Shown: positions 1-6,981 of the stretch, in pieces | Layout: each line of letters begins with the position of its first letter | Numbering within the stretch: the first letter of the stretch is position 1 | From: an uncultured Xanthobacteraceae bacterium | GTDB taxonomy: Bacteria > Pseudomonadota > Alphaproteobacteria > Rhizobiales > Xanthobacteraceae | Direction: 5' to 3' | Assembly (NCBI GenBank): GCA_955652195.1 | Contig: CATPBC010000379.1 | Coordinates: 1 to 9,882, forward strand | DNA: 9,882 bases | Made by a program: the position numbers and the translations under genes | Notes under the pieces: model-generated | Seen by the model: the letters and a program-made list of their open reading frames with translations, nothing else | The model's database searches: none | What the model was told of the DNA's origin: nothing

Positions 1-690
1 ATAGCGGCTGTAACGACGGCGGTCGCTAACGGCTACTTTTCGCGCAAGATCACGGTAGATGCGCGCGGGGAAATTTTAGAGCTGAAAAACACCATTAACA
101 CGATGGTGGATCAGCTCAACGGATTTGCCTCGGAAGTGACGCGCGTTGCGCGCGAGGTCGGTACCGAAGGTTTGCTCGGCGGCCAGGCGCAAGTGCCGGG
201 CGTCGCCGGCACCTGGAAAGACTTAACGGATACCGTGAACGTCATGGCCGCGAACCTCACCGAACAGGTGCGCGGCATCGTCAAGGTGGTGACCGCCGTC
301 GCCAACGGCGATCTCAAGCAAAGCCTCACCGTGAAATCGAAGGGCGAAGTTGCGGCGCTCGCCGAGACCATCAACAACATGACCGACACGCTCGCCACCT
401 TCGCCGATCAGGTGACCACGGTGGCGCGCGAAGTCGGCGTCGAGGGTCGGCTCGGCGGTCAAGCCAACGTGCCCGGCGCCGCCGGCACCTGGAAGGACCT
501 GACCGGCAACGTCAACCTGCTTGCCGCGAATTTGACGACACAAGTGCGCGCAATCGCCGAGGTCGCGACCGCGGTGACCAAGGGCGACCTGACGCGGTCG
601 ATCCAGGTCGAAGCGCGCGGCGAGGTGGCCGAGCTGAAAGATAACATCAACACGATGATCGATAATTTGCGGCTCACCACCGACCGCAAT
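1..690 (+). repeat. 276-bp (92-residue) tandem poly-HAMP coding repeat
   Basis: Units begin at 1, 277 and 553, each at an Ile codon, giving an exact 276-bp period. Units 1 and 2 are full length; by my count 57 of 92 residues match. Unit 3 contains only the first (canonical HAMP) half before the sequence diverges. Each unit pairs a canonical HAMP-like half (TAVANGD..., GEV..L...IN.M.D.L) with a divergent half marked [24 protein letters not shown]. More units may lie upstream of the window edge. Known poly-HAMP arrays alternate canonical and divergent domains to pass conformational signals along a helical stack. Confidence 0.9.
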
Positions 691-3420
691 ACCGAACAGG
701 ATTGGTTGAAGACTAACCTCGCCAAATTCACGAACATGCTGCAAGGCCAGCGCGATCTCGCCACGGTCGGCCGGCTGTTACTCTCCGAGCTGACGCCACT
801 GGTCAACGCGCATCAGGGCGTGATCTACCAGATGCGCGGCGAAGAGGAGCACAAACTTCTTAAGCTGCTTGCGACTTATGCCGACGACGGCATTAACGGC
901 CATCCGCAAGCGCTACGCCTCGGTGAGGGCCTCATCGGCCAATGCGCACTCGACAAGCATCGCATGCTCATCACCACGCCGATAGAAGCGACGCCGATTT
1001 CTTCAGCCTTGCTCAAGATGCCGCCGCGCAACCTCATCGTGCTGCCTGTTTTGTTCGAGAATCAGGTCAAGGCGGTGATCGAGCTCGCCTCGATCCATGA
1101 ATTCACCGCTCTGCAGACCATGTTCTTGGAACAACTCACCACCTCGATTGGCATCGTGCTCAATTCGATCGAGGCAACGATGCAAACCGAAGGCTTGTTG
1201 ACGCAGTCGCAACAGCTTGCCGCTGAGCTGCAGGCGCAGCAAAGGGAATTGCAGCAGACAAACGAGCAGTTGGAGCAGAAGGCGCAAGAGCTTGCCGAAC
1301 AAAACGTCGAGGTCGAGCGCAAGAACCAGGAAATCGAGCAGGCCCGACGCGCGCTGGAGGAAAAGGCGACCGAGCTTGCGCTTACTTCGAAATACAAGTC
1401 GGAGTTCCTCGCCAATATGTCGCATGAGCTGCGTACGCCGCTCAATTCCATCCTGATCCTAGGCCAGCAGCTCACGGACAATCCGGAAGGCAATTTGACA
1501 GCGAAGCAGGTCGAGTTTGCGCGTACGATACATGGCGCAGGCACAGACCTCCTCAACCTGATCAGCGATATTCTGGATCTGTCGAAGATTGAATCCGGCA
1601 CCGTGACCGTGGACGCCGAGGAGGTGTTCTTCGCGAACTTGGTCGACATGGTGGCCCGGCCGTTCCGGCACGAAGCCGAAACGCGGCAATTGTCATTTGA
1701 AGTCCACGTCGATCCAAATCTCGGGCGCAGTATCACGACTGACAGCAAACGGCTGCAGCAGGTGCTCAAGAATCTGCTGTCGAATGCCTTCAAATTCACC
1801 GCGCAAGGAGGCGTACGCCTGAACGTGGCAGCAGCGCCCGGCGGGTGGAGCTCGGAACATCCGATCTTGAGTCAGACGCCCGCGGTGGTTTCATTTGAAG
1901 TCACCGACACCGGAATCGGAATTCCGCTAGAGAAACAGAAGATCATTTTCGAGGCCTTCCAGCAGGCCGACGCATCGACAAGCCGTAAATATGGCGGCAC
2001 CGGTCTTGGGCTTGCGATCAGCCGCGAATTGGCGGCGCTGCTTGGCGGCGAAATTCACTTGCGCAGCGCGCCAAGTGCGGGCTCCACGTTCACGCTCTAT
2101 TTGCCGATCAAGTACGTGGGGCCGAACGCAACTCAGGCCGGCGTGACGACCGCCTTGGAGGTCCCGAGACCCTCGTCGGTCACGCATATCGCCGGCGACC
2201 GTCCCATCGAGCCGATTCCGGATGATCGGATGGATATCCAGCCCGGGGACGCAATTCTCCTCATCGTCGAGGATGATCCGCATTACGCGCGAATCCTCGT
2301 CGATCTCGCGCGCGACAAGGGCTTCAAGGCGCTCTTAGCGATGCGAGGCGACGATGCTCTCAATCTAGCTAAGCAGTATCAGCCGACGGCGGTCTCTCTC
2401 GATGTGTTCCTGCCGGACATGCTCGGATGGACCGTGCTCAGTCAGCTCAAGCAGAGTCCGCTCACCCGGCATATTCCGGTGCAGATCGTCTCGCTCGACG
2501 AGGATCGTCAGCACGGCTTGGCGCGCGGCGCGTTTGCCTTCGTCAACAAGCCCACCACTCGCGAGGGCATCGAAGAGGCGTTGTCGCGTATTAAGGAATT
2601 CGCGGAACCGCGACGGAAGCGATTGTTGGTCGTCGAGGACAATCAGGTCGAGCAGATGAGTATACGAGAACTGCTCGATCACGACGATATCGAGATCGTC
2701 AATGCCGCGACCGGCGGCGAGGCTCTGAGCCGGCTGCGCGAGGAACCCTGCGACTGCGTCGTGCTCGACCTTCGGCTGCCGGACATGTCCGGTTTCGAAG
2801 TGCTTGAGTGCATGCGCGCCGATACCTCGCTCGCCGACGTCCCAGTGGTCGTGTTCACCGGGCGAGAATTGTCGGTCGAGGAGGACGCTCAGCTTCACAC
2901 CATGGCGCGCAGTATCGTCGTCAAGGGCGTTGAGTCGCCGGAGCGGCTACTCAATGAAACCGCGTTATTCCTGCATCGCGTCATCACCGATCTGCCGCCG
3001 GAAAAGCAGCAGATGCTGGAGCGGCTCAACTCTTCCGATGAGGACCTCATCGGCCGCACCGCGCTTCTGGTCGACGACGATCCGCGCAACATTTTTGCGC
3101 TGTCGAGCGCGCTGGAGCGCCGCGGCATGAAGGTGTTGACTGCGACCACTGGCGCCGAGGCGATCGAGATCATTGAAGAAACTCCATCGCTCGCGATTGT
3201 GCTAATGGACATCATGATGCCGGAAATGGACGGCTATCAGACCATTGAAAAGATTCGCCAGGATCGGGCGTATCGCCGGTTGCCGATCATCGCTCTAACG
3301 GCCAAAGCGATGAAAGGCGATCGGGAAAAATGCCTGCAGGCCGGTGCTTCCGATTATCTCGCTAAGCCGGTCAATACCGAGCAGCTCCTCTCGGCGCTGC
3401 GAATGTGGCTGCATCGCTAA
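1..3420 (+). CDS. Poly-HAMP hybrid sensor histidine kinase with GAF and three receiver domains (5' end outside window)
   Basis: The frame is open from base 1, so the true start lies upstream and the ATG at 103 is internal. 1139 residues are visible (numbered from base 1). In order: HAMP repeat units (1-92, 93-184, partial 185-230); GAF (about 251-393); a Glu/Gln-rich coiled coil (394-465); HisKA with H-box [15 protein letters not shown] and phospho-acceptor His475 (1423-1425); HATPase (about 575-705) with N-box [11 protein letters not shown]1 DTGIGIP and G2 GGTGLGLA; then three receivers with Asp801/Lys850, Asp923/Lys975 and Asp1070/Lys1122. All catalytic motifs look intact, so autophosphorylation and phosphorelay are expected. 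No transmembrane segment is visible; any sensor or membrane part would be upstream. Alternating canonical and divergent HAMPs resemble the class III (Nik1/Os-1-like) and bacterial poly-HAMP kinases. The signal is unknown. The HWE kinase gene starts 9 nt after the stop, so the two are probably co-transcribed. Confidence 0.95.
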   Translation: MAAVTTAVANGYFSRKITVDARGEILELKNTINTMVDQLNGFASEVTRVAREVGTEGLLGGQAQVPGVAGTWKDLTDTVNVMAANLTEQVRGIVKVVTAVANGDLKQSLTVKSKGEVAALAETINNMTDTLATFADQVTTVAREVGVEGRLGGQANVPGAAGTWKDLTGNVNLLAANLTTQVRAIAEVATAVTKGDLTRSIQVEARGEVAELKDNINTMIDNLRLTTDRNTEQDWLKTNLAKFTNMLQGQRDLATVGRLLLSELTPLVNAHQGVIYQMRGEEEHKLLKLLATYADDGINGHPQALRLGEGLIGQCALDKHRMLITTPIEATPISSALLKMPPRNLIVLPVLFENQVKAVIELASIHEFTALQTMFLEQLTTSIGIVLNSIEATMQTEGLLTQSQQLAAELQAQQRELQQTNEQLEQKAQELAEQNVEVERKNQEIEQARRALEEKATELALTSKYKSEFLANMSHELRTPLNSILILGQQLTDNPEGNLTAKQVEFARTIHGAGTDLLNLISDILDLSKIESGTVTVDAEEVFFANLVDMVARPFRHEAETRQLSFEVHVDPNLGRSITTDSKRLQQVLKNLLSNAFKFTAQGGVRLNVAAAPGGWSSEHPILSQTPAVVSFEVTDTGIGIPLEKQKIIFEAFQQADASTSRKYGGTGLGLAISRELAALLGGEIHLRSAPSAGSTFTLYLPIKYVGPNATQAGVTTALEVPRPSSVTHIAGDRPIEPIPDDRMDIQPGDAILLIVEDDPHYARILVDLARDKGFKALLAMRGDDALNLAKQYQPTAVSLDVFLPDMLGWTVLSQLKQSPLTRHIPVQIVSLDEDRQHGLARGAFAFVNKPTTREGIEEALSRIKEFAEPRRKRLLVVEDNQVEQMSIRELLDHDDIEIVNAATGGEALSRLREEPCDCVVLDLRLPDMSGFEVLECMRADTSLADVPVVVFTGRELSVEEDAQLHTMARSIVVKGVESPERLLNETALFLHRVITDLPPEKQQMLERLNSSDEDLIGRTALLVDDDPRNIFALSSALERRGMKVLTATTGAEAIEIIEETPSLAIVLMDIMMPEMDGYQTIEKIRQDRAYRRLPIIALTAKAMKGDREKCLQAGASDYLAKPVNTEQLLSALRMWLHR

Positions 3421-3429
3421 GGCGTTGCC

Positions 3430-5286
3430 ATGAACGACAAAGTCAACGTTCTCCTGGTCGACGATCAGCCTGACAAGCTGCTCGCTTACGAGGTGATTCT
3501 TGGAGAACTTGGCGAGAATCTGGTCAAGGTCTCGTCCGGCCGCGAGGCGTTGCAATTCCTGCTCAAGAACGATGCCGCCGTCGTCCTGATCGACGTATGC
3601 ATGCCGGAACTCGACGGGTTCCAGCTGGCCGCGATGATCCGCGAGCATCCGCGCTTCCGCAAAACGGCGATCATTTTCATTTCGGCCATCTATCTGACCG
3701 ATGTCGATCGGCTGCGCGGCTATGAGATGGGCGCGGTTGATTACGTGCCGGTACCGGTCGTGCCGGAGGTGTTGCGCGCCAAGGTGCGGGTTTTCGCCGA
3801 GCTGTTCCGCAAGACACGCGAGCTCGAGCAGTTGAACTTGAAACTCGAGGGCCACGTGGCCGAACGCACGGCGAAACTTGAAGCCTCGAACATGCAGCTC
3901 AAACAGAGCGAGCAGGGGCGCAGCCTCGCGCTTGCCGCGGGCCAGATGGGGTCGTGGGACTGGGACCTGGTGAGTAAGCAATGGCGCTGGGACGAAGGTC
4001 AGCACCACATTTTCGGGGTCGATCCGCGTAATTTCCAAATCACGGTAGAGAACATTCGTGCGCTGATCTACCCGGAAGATTGGATGTCCCTCGTTGAGAT
4101 TGCGCGTGGCATGTCGCAGGGCGCGCGCACGCAACAAACCGAATTTCGCGTTGTGCGGCCTAATGGCGACATCCGCTGGTGCATCGGAACGGCGGCCGCC
4201 AGTCTGGATGATTCGGGCAATGTCGTGCGCATCAACGGCGTCACAATCGATATCACGGATCGCAAGGAAGCAGACGAGCGTCAGATCCTGCTGGCGCGAG
4301 AGGTCGACCATCGCGCGCGGAACGCGCTTGCGGTCATTCAATCCATCATCAGGCTGACCCGCGCGAAAAGCGTCGAGGAGTATGTGCAAGCGATCGAGGG
4401 GCGCATCAAGGCGCTGGCTCGCGCGCATACCCTTCTTTCCGATTCACGTTGGCGCGGCGCCGATCTGGGCACCCTGGTCGGGGAAGAGCTGGCCCCGTAC
4501 CGGACCGGCGACAAAGTCCACTGCGGCGGTCCTGGCATTTCGTTACAGCCCGCGACCGCGCAGGGGCTTGCCCTGGCGCTTCACGAACTCGCCACCAACG
4601 CAGCCAAGCACGGCGCATTGTCGTCGCCATCGGGCAAGGTCAGCCTCGAATGGGGTTTGGACTCCGACGCGCTGATATTGCGTTGGATCGAAAACGGTGG
4701 ACCTGCCGTTGCTGTACCGTCGTCACGCAGTTTCGGCCTGAAGGTCATTGTCGCAAGCATCGAGCAGCAGTTGGGTGGAAAGGCTGCGTTCGACTGGAAT
4801 GCCGCCGGCTTGCGTTGCGTGTTCGCAATACCGCGCACCGAGCTGACCAAGTCACGCGTCTTCAGTCCGTCGCTGATTACAAACGGCGGCAACGGAGCCG
4901 TAGTGGACCTTAAGGGCAAGGATAAGCCGCGCGTGCTGTTGGTCGAAGACGAGGCGCTCGTCGCGATGATGATACAGGACTCCCTTACCGAATTCGGCTT
5001 TCAGGTGATCGGTCCATTGAGCACCGCATCCGAAGCTCTAGCCGCCGCTCGCGAGAGTCATTTCGACGCCGCCGTCCTCGACATCAATCTCGGCGATGGT
5101 CTGGTGTACACCGTGGCTGAGATCTTGGGCGTACGCGGGGTGCCATTCGTGTTTGTGACGGGGTACGATGTGGACAGCATCGATCCGCGGTTCAGCGACA
5201 TTCCGATTCTGCAAAAGCCGATCGACCGGGATTTGCTGCAAAAGATTTTCATGTCGAGCATTCCGGATCGCGCCGCCGTTGCCTAA
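3430..5286 (+). CDS. REC-PAS-HWE histidine kinase-REC hybrid sensor kinase
   Basis: 618 residues. Domains: receiver 1 (5-125, Asp11/Asp12 acidic pair, phospho-acceptor Asp55); coiled linker (125-165); PAS of the PAS_3 type (about 168-285, GSWDWDL near its start, ending in GVTIDITDRKEA); HWE kinase (about 288-475) with His294 in EVDHRARNALAVIQS, N-box LHELATNAAKHG (His385, Asn390), the WIE motif (Trp419-Glu421) and SFGLKVI as the G-box; receiver 2 (498-615, Asp551, Thr in FVTGYD, Lys in QKP). The conserved His in the N-box and W-x-E define the HWE family. The PAS domain probably senses a cytosolic cue, since no membrane segment is seen. Receiver 1 has Val108 where the catalytic Lys normally sits (YVPVPVVPEVL), so its switching may be atypical. 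The start ATG follows a TAAGG sequence overlapping the upstream stop, which indicates coupling to the poly-HAMP kinase. HWE kinases often feed PhyR and the general stress response; here that is inference. Confidence 0.93.
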   Translation: MNDKVNVLLVDDQPDKLLAYEVILGELGENLVKVSSGREALQFLLKNDAAVVLIDVCMPELDGFQLAAMIREHPRFRKTAIIFISAIYLTDVDRLRGYEMGAVDYVPVPVVPEVLRAKVRVFAELFRKTRELEQLNLKLEGHVAERTAKLEASNMQLKQSEQGRSLALAAGQMGSWDWDLVSKQWRWDEGQHHIFGVDPRNFQITVENIRALIYPEDWMSLVEIARGMSQGARTQQTEFRVVRPNGDIRWCIGTAAASLDDSGNVVRINGVTIDITDRKEADERQILLAREVDHRARNALAVIQSIIRLTRAKSVEEYVQAIEGRIKALARAHTLLSDSRWRGADLGTLVGEELAPYRTGDKVHCGGPGISLQPATAQGLALALHELATNAAKHGALSSPSGKVSLEWGLDSDALILRWIENGGPAVAVPSSRSFGLKVIVASIEQQLGGKAAFDWNAAGLRCVFAIPRTELTKSRVFSPSLITNGGNGAVVDLKGKDKPRVLLVEDEALVAMMIQDSLTEFGFQVIGPLSTASEALAAARESHFDAAVLDINLGDGLVYTVAEILGVRGVPFVFVTGYDVDSIDPRFSDIPILQKPIDRDLLQKIFMSSIPDRAAVA

Positions 5287-5314
5287 AACCACATCTTTGC
5301 CGTCTCGTGAAAGC

Positions 5315-5336
5315 GCCGCGCTTCGGTTTGCGCGGC
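5315..5336 (+). terminator. GC-rich hairpin after the kinase operon, possible terminator
   Basis: GCCGCGC (5315-5321) and GCGCGGC (5330-5336) form a perfect 7-bp stem with an 8-nt loop, 28 nt after the kinase stop. There is no run of T behind it, so it would be a weak or Rho-assisted terminator, or only an mRNA 3' end stabiliser. Confidence 0.35.
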
Positions 5337-5565
5337 TCGTGCAATCGCGGGTGCGGCAGCACTCGAAACGGTGCCGATGAGGACCGATCTGCGATCGGGG
5401 CCGCTTTGCGGCATAATTGTACCGGAACTTGGATCGCGCTTGGTCATGGCGAGCCCATTTTGTGGGCGCTGTGCACGTCTAAATGCTCGCGTGCCGATTA
5501 TTCGTGCTTACCAACGGCCGTGCATCCTTGTTCCGGCATTCCTTACCTGCGCATTTGTCCGATCG

Positions 5566-5590
5566 GGAACCAACAGTATCCCGGGGCGAT
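5566..5590 (+). promoter_or_regulatory. Possible sigma-EcfG-type promoter of the Gly/Gln gene (imperfect)
   Basis: GGAAC (5566-5570), a 16-nt spacer, then CGAT (5587-5590), against the consensus GGAAC-N16/17-CGTT; one of four -10 positions differs. Transcription would start near 5597, leaving a leader of about 35 nt that begins with the hairpin at 5599-5616. Support comes from the position and from the two full matches at 6851-6875 and 6922-6947. Confidence 0.4.
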
Positions 5591-5598
5591 TGTCCACA

Positions 5599-5622
5599 CG
5601 CGGAAATCCTTCCGCGAAGGAG
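5599..5622 (+). promoter_or_regulatory. Leader hairpin abutting the Shine-Dalgarno of the Gly/Gln gene
   Basis: CGCGGAA (5599-5605), loop ATCC, and TTCCGCG (5610-5616) form a perfect 7-bp stem. Its last G is the first base of the ribosome binding site GAAGGAG (5616-5622), which lies 9 nt before the ATG at 5632. The strong, well-spaced Shine-Dalgarno decides this start over the longer upstream frame. The hairpin could stabilise the 5' end or influence ribosome access. Confidence 0.55.
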
Positions 5623-5631
5623 AATTGCTCC

Positions 5632-5823
5632 ATGGCTAACGAAAAAATGAGTGGGCAGCAGCAAGGCGGCCAACAGGGCGGTCAGCAGAAACCAGATCAG
5701 CAGAAACCAGGTCAGCAAACTCAGACGCCCGGACGCCAAGGCGGTCAGCAGGGCGGTCAGCAAGGCGGTGGTGGCCAACAAGGTGGACAACAAGGCGGTC
5801 AGCAGGGCTCACAAAATCGTTAG
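5632..5823 (+). CDS. Small Gly/Gln-repeat hydrophilic protein, unknown function
   Basis: 63 residues, built after MANEKMSG almost wholly from GGQQ/GQQ units with two QQKP insertions and one TQTPGRQ insertion. It ends GSQNR. There is no signal peptide, no hydrophobic stretch and no Cys, so it is expected to be disordered and cytosolic. Its composition (very high Gly and Gln, few charges) recalls hydrophilins and Gly-rich stress proteins, but I recognise no named family and assign no function. Evidence that it is a real gene: a GAAGGAG ribosome binding site 9 nt before the ATG, a possible EcfG-type promoter, and a strong intrinsic terminator 28 nt after the stop, which together make a complete single-gene transcription unit. 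Its neighbours on the right also look stress-controlled. An alternative is a translated simple-sequence repeat without function, which the dedicated signals make less likely. Confidence 0.75.
   Translation: MANEKMSGQQQGGQQGGQQKPDQQKPGQQTQTPGRQGGQQGGQQGGGGQQGGQQGGQQGSQNR
5660..5811 (+). repeat. Degenerate 12-bp GGQQ-coding repeat
   Basis: Repeats of the form GGCGGTCAGCAG / GGCGGCCAACAG occur in two blocks either side of the QQKP...TPGRQ segment. Synonymous codons vary (CAG/CAA, GGC/GGT/GGA), so the array is not a recent exact expansion; the protein pattern appears retained while the DNA has drifted. Confidence 0.7.
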
Positions 5824-5850
5824 ACTGTCTTTCGCACTTCCGCAAAAAAG

Positions 5851-5886
5851 AAAATCCCCCGGTGTCTCGCTGGGGGATTTTTGTTG
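5851..5886 (+). terminator. Intrinsic terminator of the Gly/Gln gene, possibly bidirectional
   Basis: AAAATCCCCC (5851-5860) pairs with GGGGGATTTT (5872-5881) in a 10-bp stem with an 11-nt loop, and the T run continues into 5882. It lies 28 nt after the stop at 5823. Read on the minus strand, the stem is followed by CTTTTTTGC, so it could also stop transcription coming from the right. Confidence 0.9.
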
Positions 5887-5901
5887 CGCCGTTTGGCGAT
5901 T

Positions 5902-5939
5902 AAAAAAGCGGGCCTGAGTCGGACGCCGACACAGGCCCG
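5902..5939 (-). terminator. Intrinsic terminator of the DUF1236 gene
   Basis: On the minus strand, CGGGCCTG (5939-5932) pairs with CAGGCCCG (5916-5909). An inner 5-bp stem GTCGG/CCGAC (5918-5922 with 5926-5930) has a 3-nt loop, and the two stems are separated by a single A/A mismatch. The hairpin is followed by CTTTTTT (5908-5902). It starts 24 nt past the DUF1236 stop. Confidence 0.92.
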
Positions 5940-5963
5940 TCACGCAATCCATTCCGAGCCCGA

Positions 5964-6758
5964 TCAGGCAGGGATGATTGCGACGATTTCCAGTGTGCGC
6001 GGATCGACAATCACGATCTCGTCACCGATGAGGAAATAGTCGTATCCTCGATACTCGGGAATGAGCAGCACGATCTCTTCAGGCAGCACGACAATGTGCA
6101 CGCTTCCCGGGATTCGCGTCCCAACAGAGACGTCGAAGTTCACGTTGCTGCCGAGCCGTGGCCCACGCTCGCGGCCGATGATTGTCTTAATCTGCGAGCG
6201 CTGATTTTCCGACAGCTGCACCGAGCTGCCGCGCGTTCCGCTGCTACCGACGCTGGTGCTGCTGTTCACGCCAGACTTGGTCGTTTCGGCGGTGCCGCGT
6301 TCGGTCGTGCTACGCTGTTCCTGCGCGCCCTTCACATTGGTACCGCGCTGTTCCTGCGCGCCTTTTAGATTAGTGCCACGCTCCTCCTGTGCGCCCTTCT
6401 GGTTCTTTTGCAGTCCGCGCTCTTCCTGCGCACCCTTTTGCATGCCGCGCTTCTCTTCTTGCGCGCCGCGCGTCATGCCCTTTTGCTCTTGATTGGCGCC
6501 TTGGCCGAGCCGCTCGTTATCCTTGCCACTCTTCTCCATGCCTTGCGCCGATTGGCCGCTCGATGGCTTGCTCGACTGGGTGCTCGACGGGTTGAGCGTC
6601 TTGCTGCCGGACTGAGTCCCGCTCATGCTGCCGCCGCTCTTCTCCTGCGTCGCGGACGGCGATTTATTGGAATCACCCATCTGCGACTGGGCAGCGGCCA
6701 CTCCGCCGAGCCCGACTACGGCCGCCACGGCGACTGTAGCCAATAGCTTCTTCTTCAT
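5964..6758 (-). CDS. Secreted DUF1236 family protein with a GAQEERG repeat region
   Basis: 264 residues from the ATG at 6758. That start is chosen because it gives a textbook signal peptide (MKKK, then a hydrophobic core LLATVAVAAVVGLGGV, and AAA-Q as the likely cleavage site) and has AGGAG (6769-6765) 6 nt upstream; the frame is open 62 codons further up but those residues are not signal-like. Residues 27-97 are Ser/Gln/Gly/Lys-rich and probably disordered. Residues 98-154 hold five GAQEERG-type repeats. Residues about 180-264 are the DUF1236 domain, with LSENQRSQIKTII, LPEEIVLLIPEYRGYDYF and IVIVDPRTLEIVAII. DUF1236 proteins are common in Hyphomicrobiales and are predicted to be periplasmic or envelope proteins of unknown function. 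A full-consensus EcfG promoter about 95 nt upstream suggests induction by general stress. The gene is monocistronic, with its own terminator. Confidence 0.92.
   Translation of the reverse strand: MKKKLLATVAVAAVVGLGGVAAAQSQMGDSNKSPSATQEKSGGSMSGTQSGSKTLNPSSTQSSKPSSGQSAQGMEKSGKDNERLGQGANQEQKGMTRGAQEEKRGMQKGAQEERGLQKNQKGAQEERGTNLKGAQEQRGTNVKGAQEQRSTTERGTAETTKSGVNSSTSVGSSGTRGSSVQLSENQRSQIKTIIGRERGPRLGSNVNFDVSVGTRIPGSVHIVVLPEEIVLLIPEYRGYDYFLIGDEIVIVDPRTLEIVAIIPA
6297..6467 (-). repeat. Five 11-residue GAQEERG-type repeats inside the DUF1236 protein
   Basis: Units at residues 98-154: GAQEEKRGMQK, GAQEERGLQKNQK, GAQEERGTNLK, GAQEQRGTNVK and GAQEQRSTTER. Spacing is 11 residues except for the second unit (13). 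Strongly charged and hydrophilic, the block probably forms an extended or helical spacer between the signal peptide region and the DUF1236 domain. The unit recalls Gly/Glu/Gln-rich LEA-like motifs, but no homology is claimed. Confidence 0.85.
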
Positions 6759-6850
6759 TTCGCTCTCCTCTGTTCTCCCGCAAAGCCAAGCCGACGCGTT
6801 TCGCATCCGCGAAATGCCGGTACTCGACCTAGCCATGTGCTCTGGGACCC

Positions 6851-6875
6851 AACGCGGCCGCGACAGTCGTGTTCC
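6851..6875 (-). promoter_or_regulatory. Sigma-EcfG-type promoter for the DUF1236 gene
   Basis: On the minus strand GGAAC (6875-6871) is followed by a 16-nt spacer and CGTT (6854-6851), a full match to the alphaproteobacterial general stress response consensus. Predicted transcription start is near 6844, giving a leader of about 85 nt before the ATG at 6758. Confidence 0.75.
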
Positions 6876-6921
6876 GGAAAGTTCCGTGAAGAATCGATTA
6901 GATTCCGGGGAACCGAAGCGG

Positions 6922-6947
6922 GGAACCTCACGGTCGGCGGTCACGTT
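6922..6947 (+). promoter_or_regulatory. Sigma-EcfG-type promoter for the small membrane protein gene
   Basis: GGAAC (6922-6926), a 17-nt spacer and CGTT (6944-6947) match the general stress response consensus in full. Transcription should start near 6954, about 28 nt before the ATG at 6982. A second GGAAC at 6909-6913 followed after 17 nt by CGGT overlaps it as a weaker candidate. Confidence 0.72.
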
Positions 6948-6981
6948 AGCCGTGCTTCCTGGCGCTTATAGGGAGACGATC

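Larger units (their letters stand above)
5287..5631. other. 345-nt intergenic region between the kinase operon and the Gly/Gln gene
   Basis: I see no convincing gene here. It holds the hairpin at 5315-5336, a second small hairpin CCGATC-TGC-GATCGG (5384-5398), a weak EcfG-like promoter match (5566-5590), and a leader hairpin with ribosome binding site just before the ATG at 5632. A reading frame in phase with the downstream gene is open from 5371, but its residues (Cys/Pro/Arg-rich, no periodic pattern) do not look like protein. Confidence 0.6.

Noticed and set aside
103..105. ATG as the start of the hybrid kinase
   Set aside because: The frame is open from base 1 and the residues before this ATG complete a HAMP repeat unit, so it is an internal methionine.
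3295..4428. 377-residue open frame on the minus strand
   Set aside because: It lies opposite intact REC and PAS coding sequence of the HWE kinase and shows no recognisable domain. Long antisense frames are common in high-GC codon-biased DNA.
5371..5631. Upstream extension of the Gly/Gln gene to the ATG at 5371
   Set aside because: The added residues have no protein-like pattern, and the ATG at 5632 has the strong, well-spaced GAAGGAG.
5660..5811. Gly/Gln-coding repeats as a CRISPR-like array
   Set aside because: Units are 12 bp, degenerate and in frame with an expressed protein; there are no spacers of uniform length.
6759..6944. Upstream extension of the DUF1236 gene to the ATG at 6944
   Set aside because: It would bury the signal peptide inside the protein and cross the predicted promoter; the ATG at 6758 has its own ribosome site.
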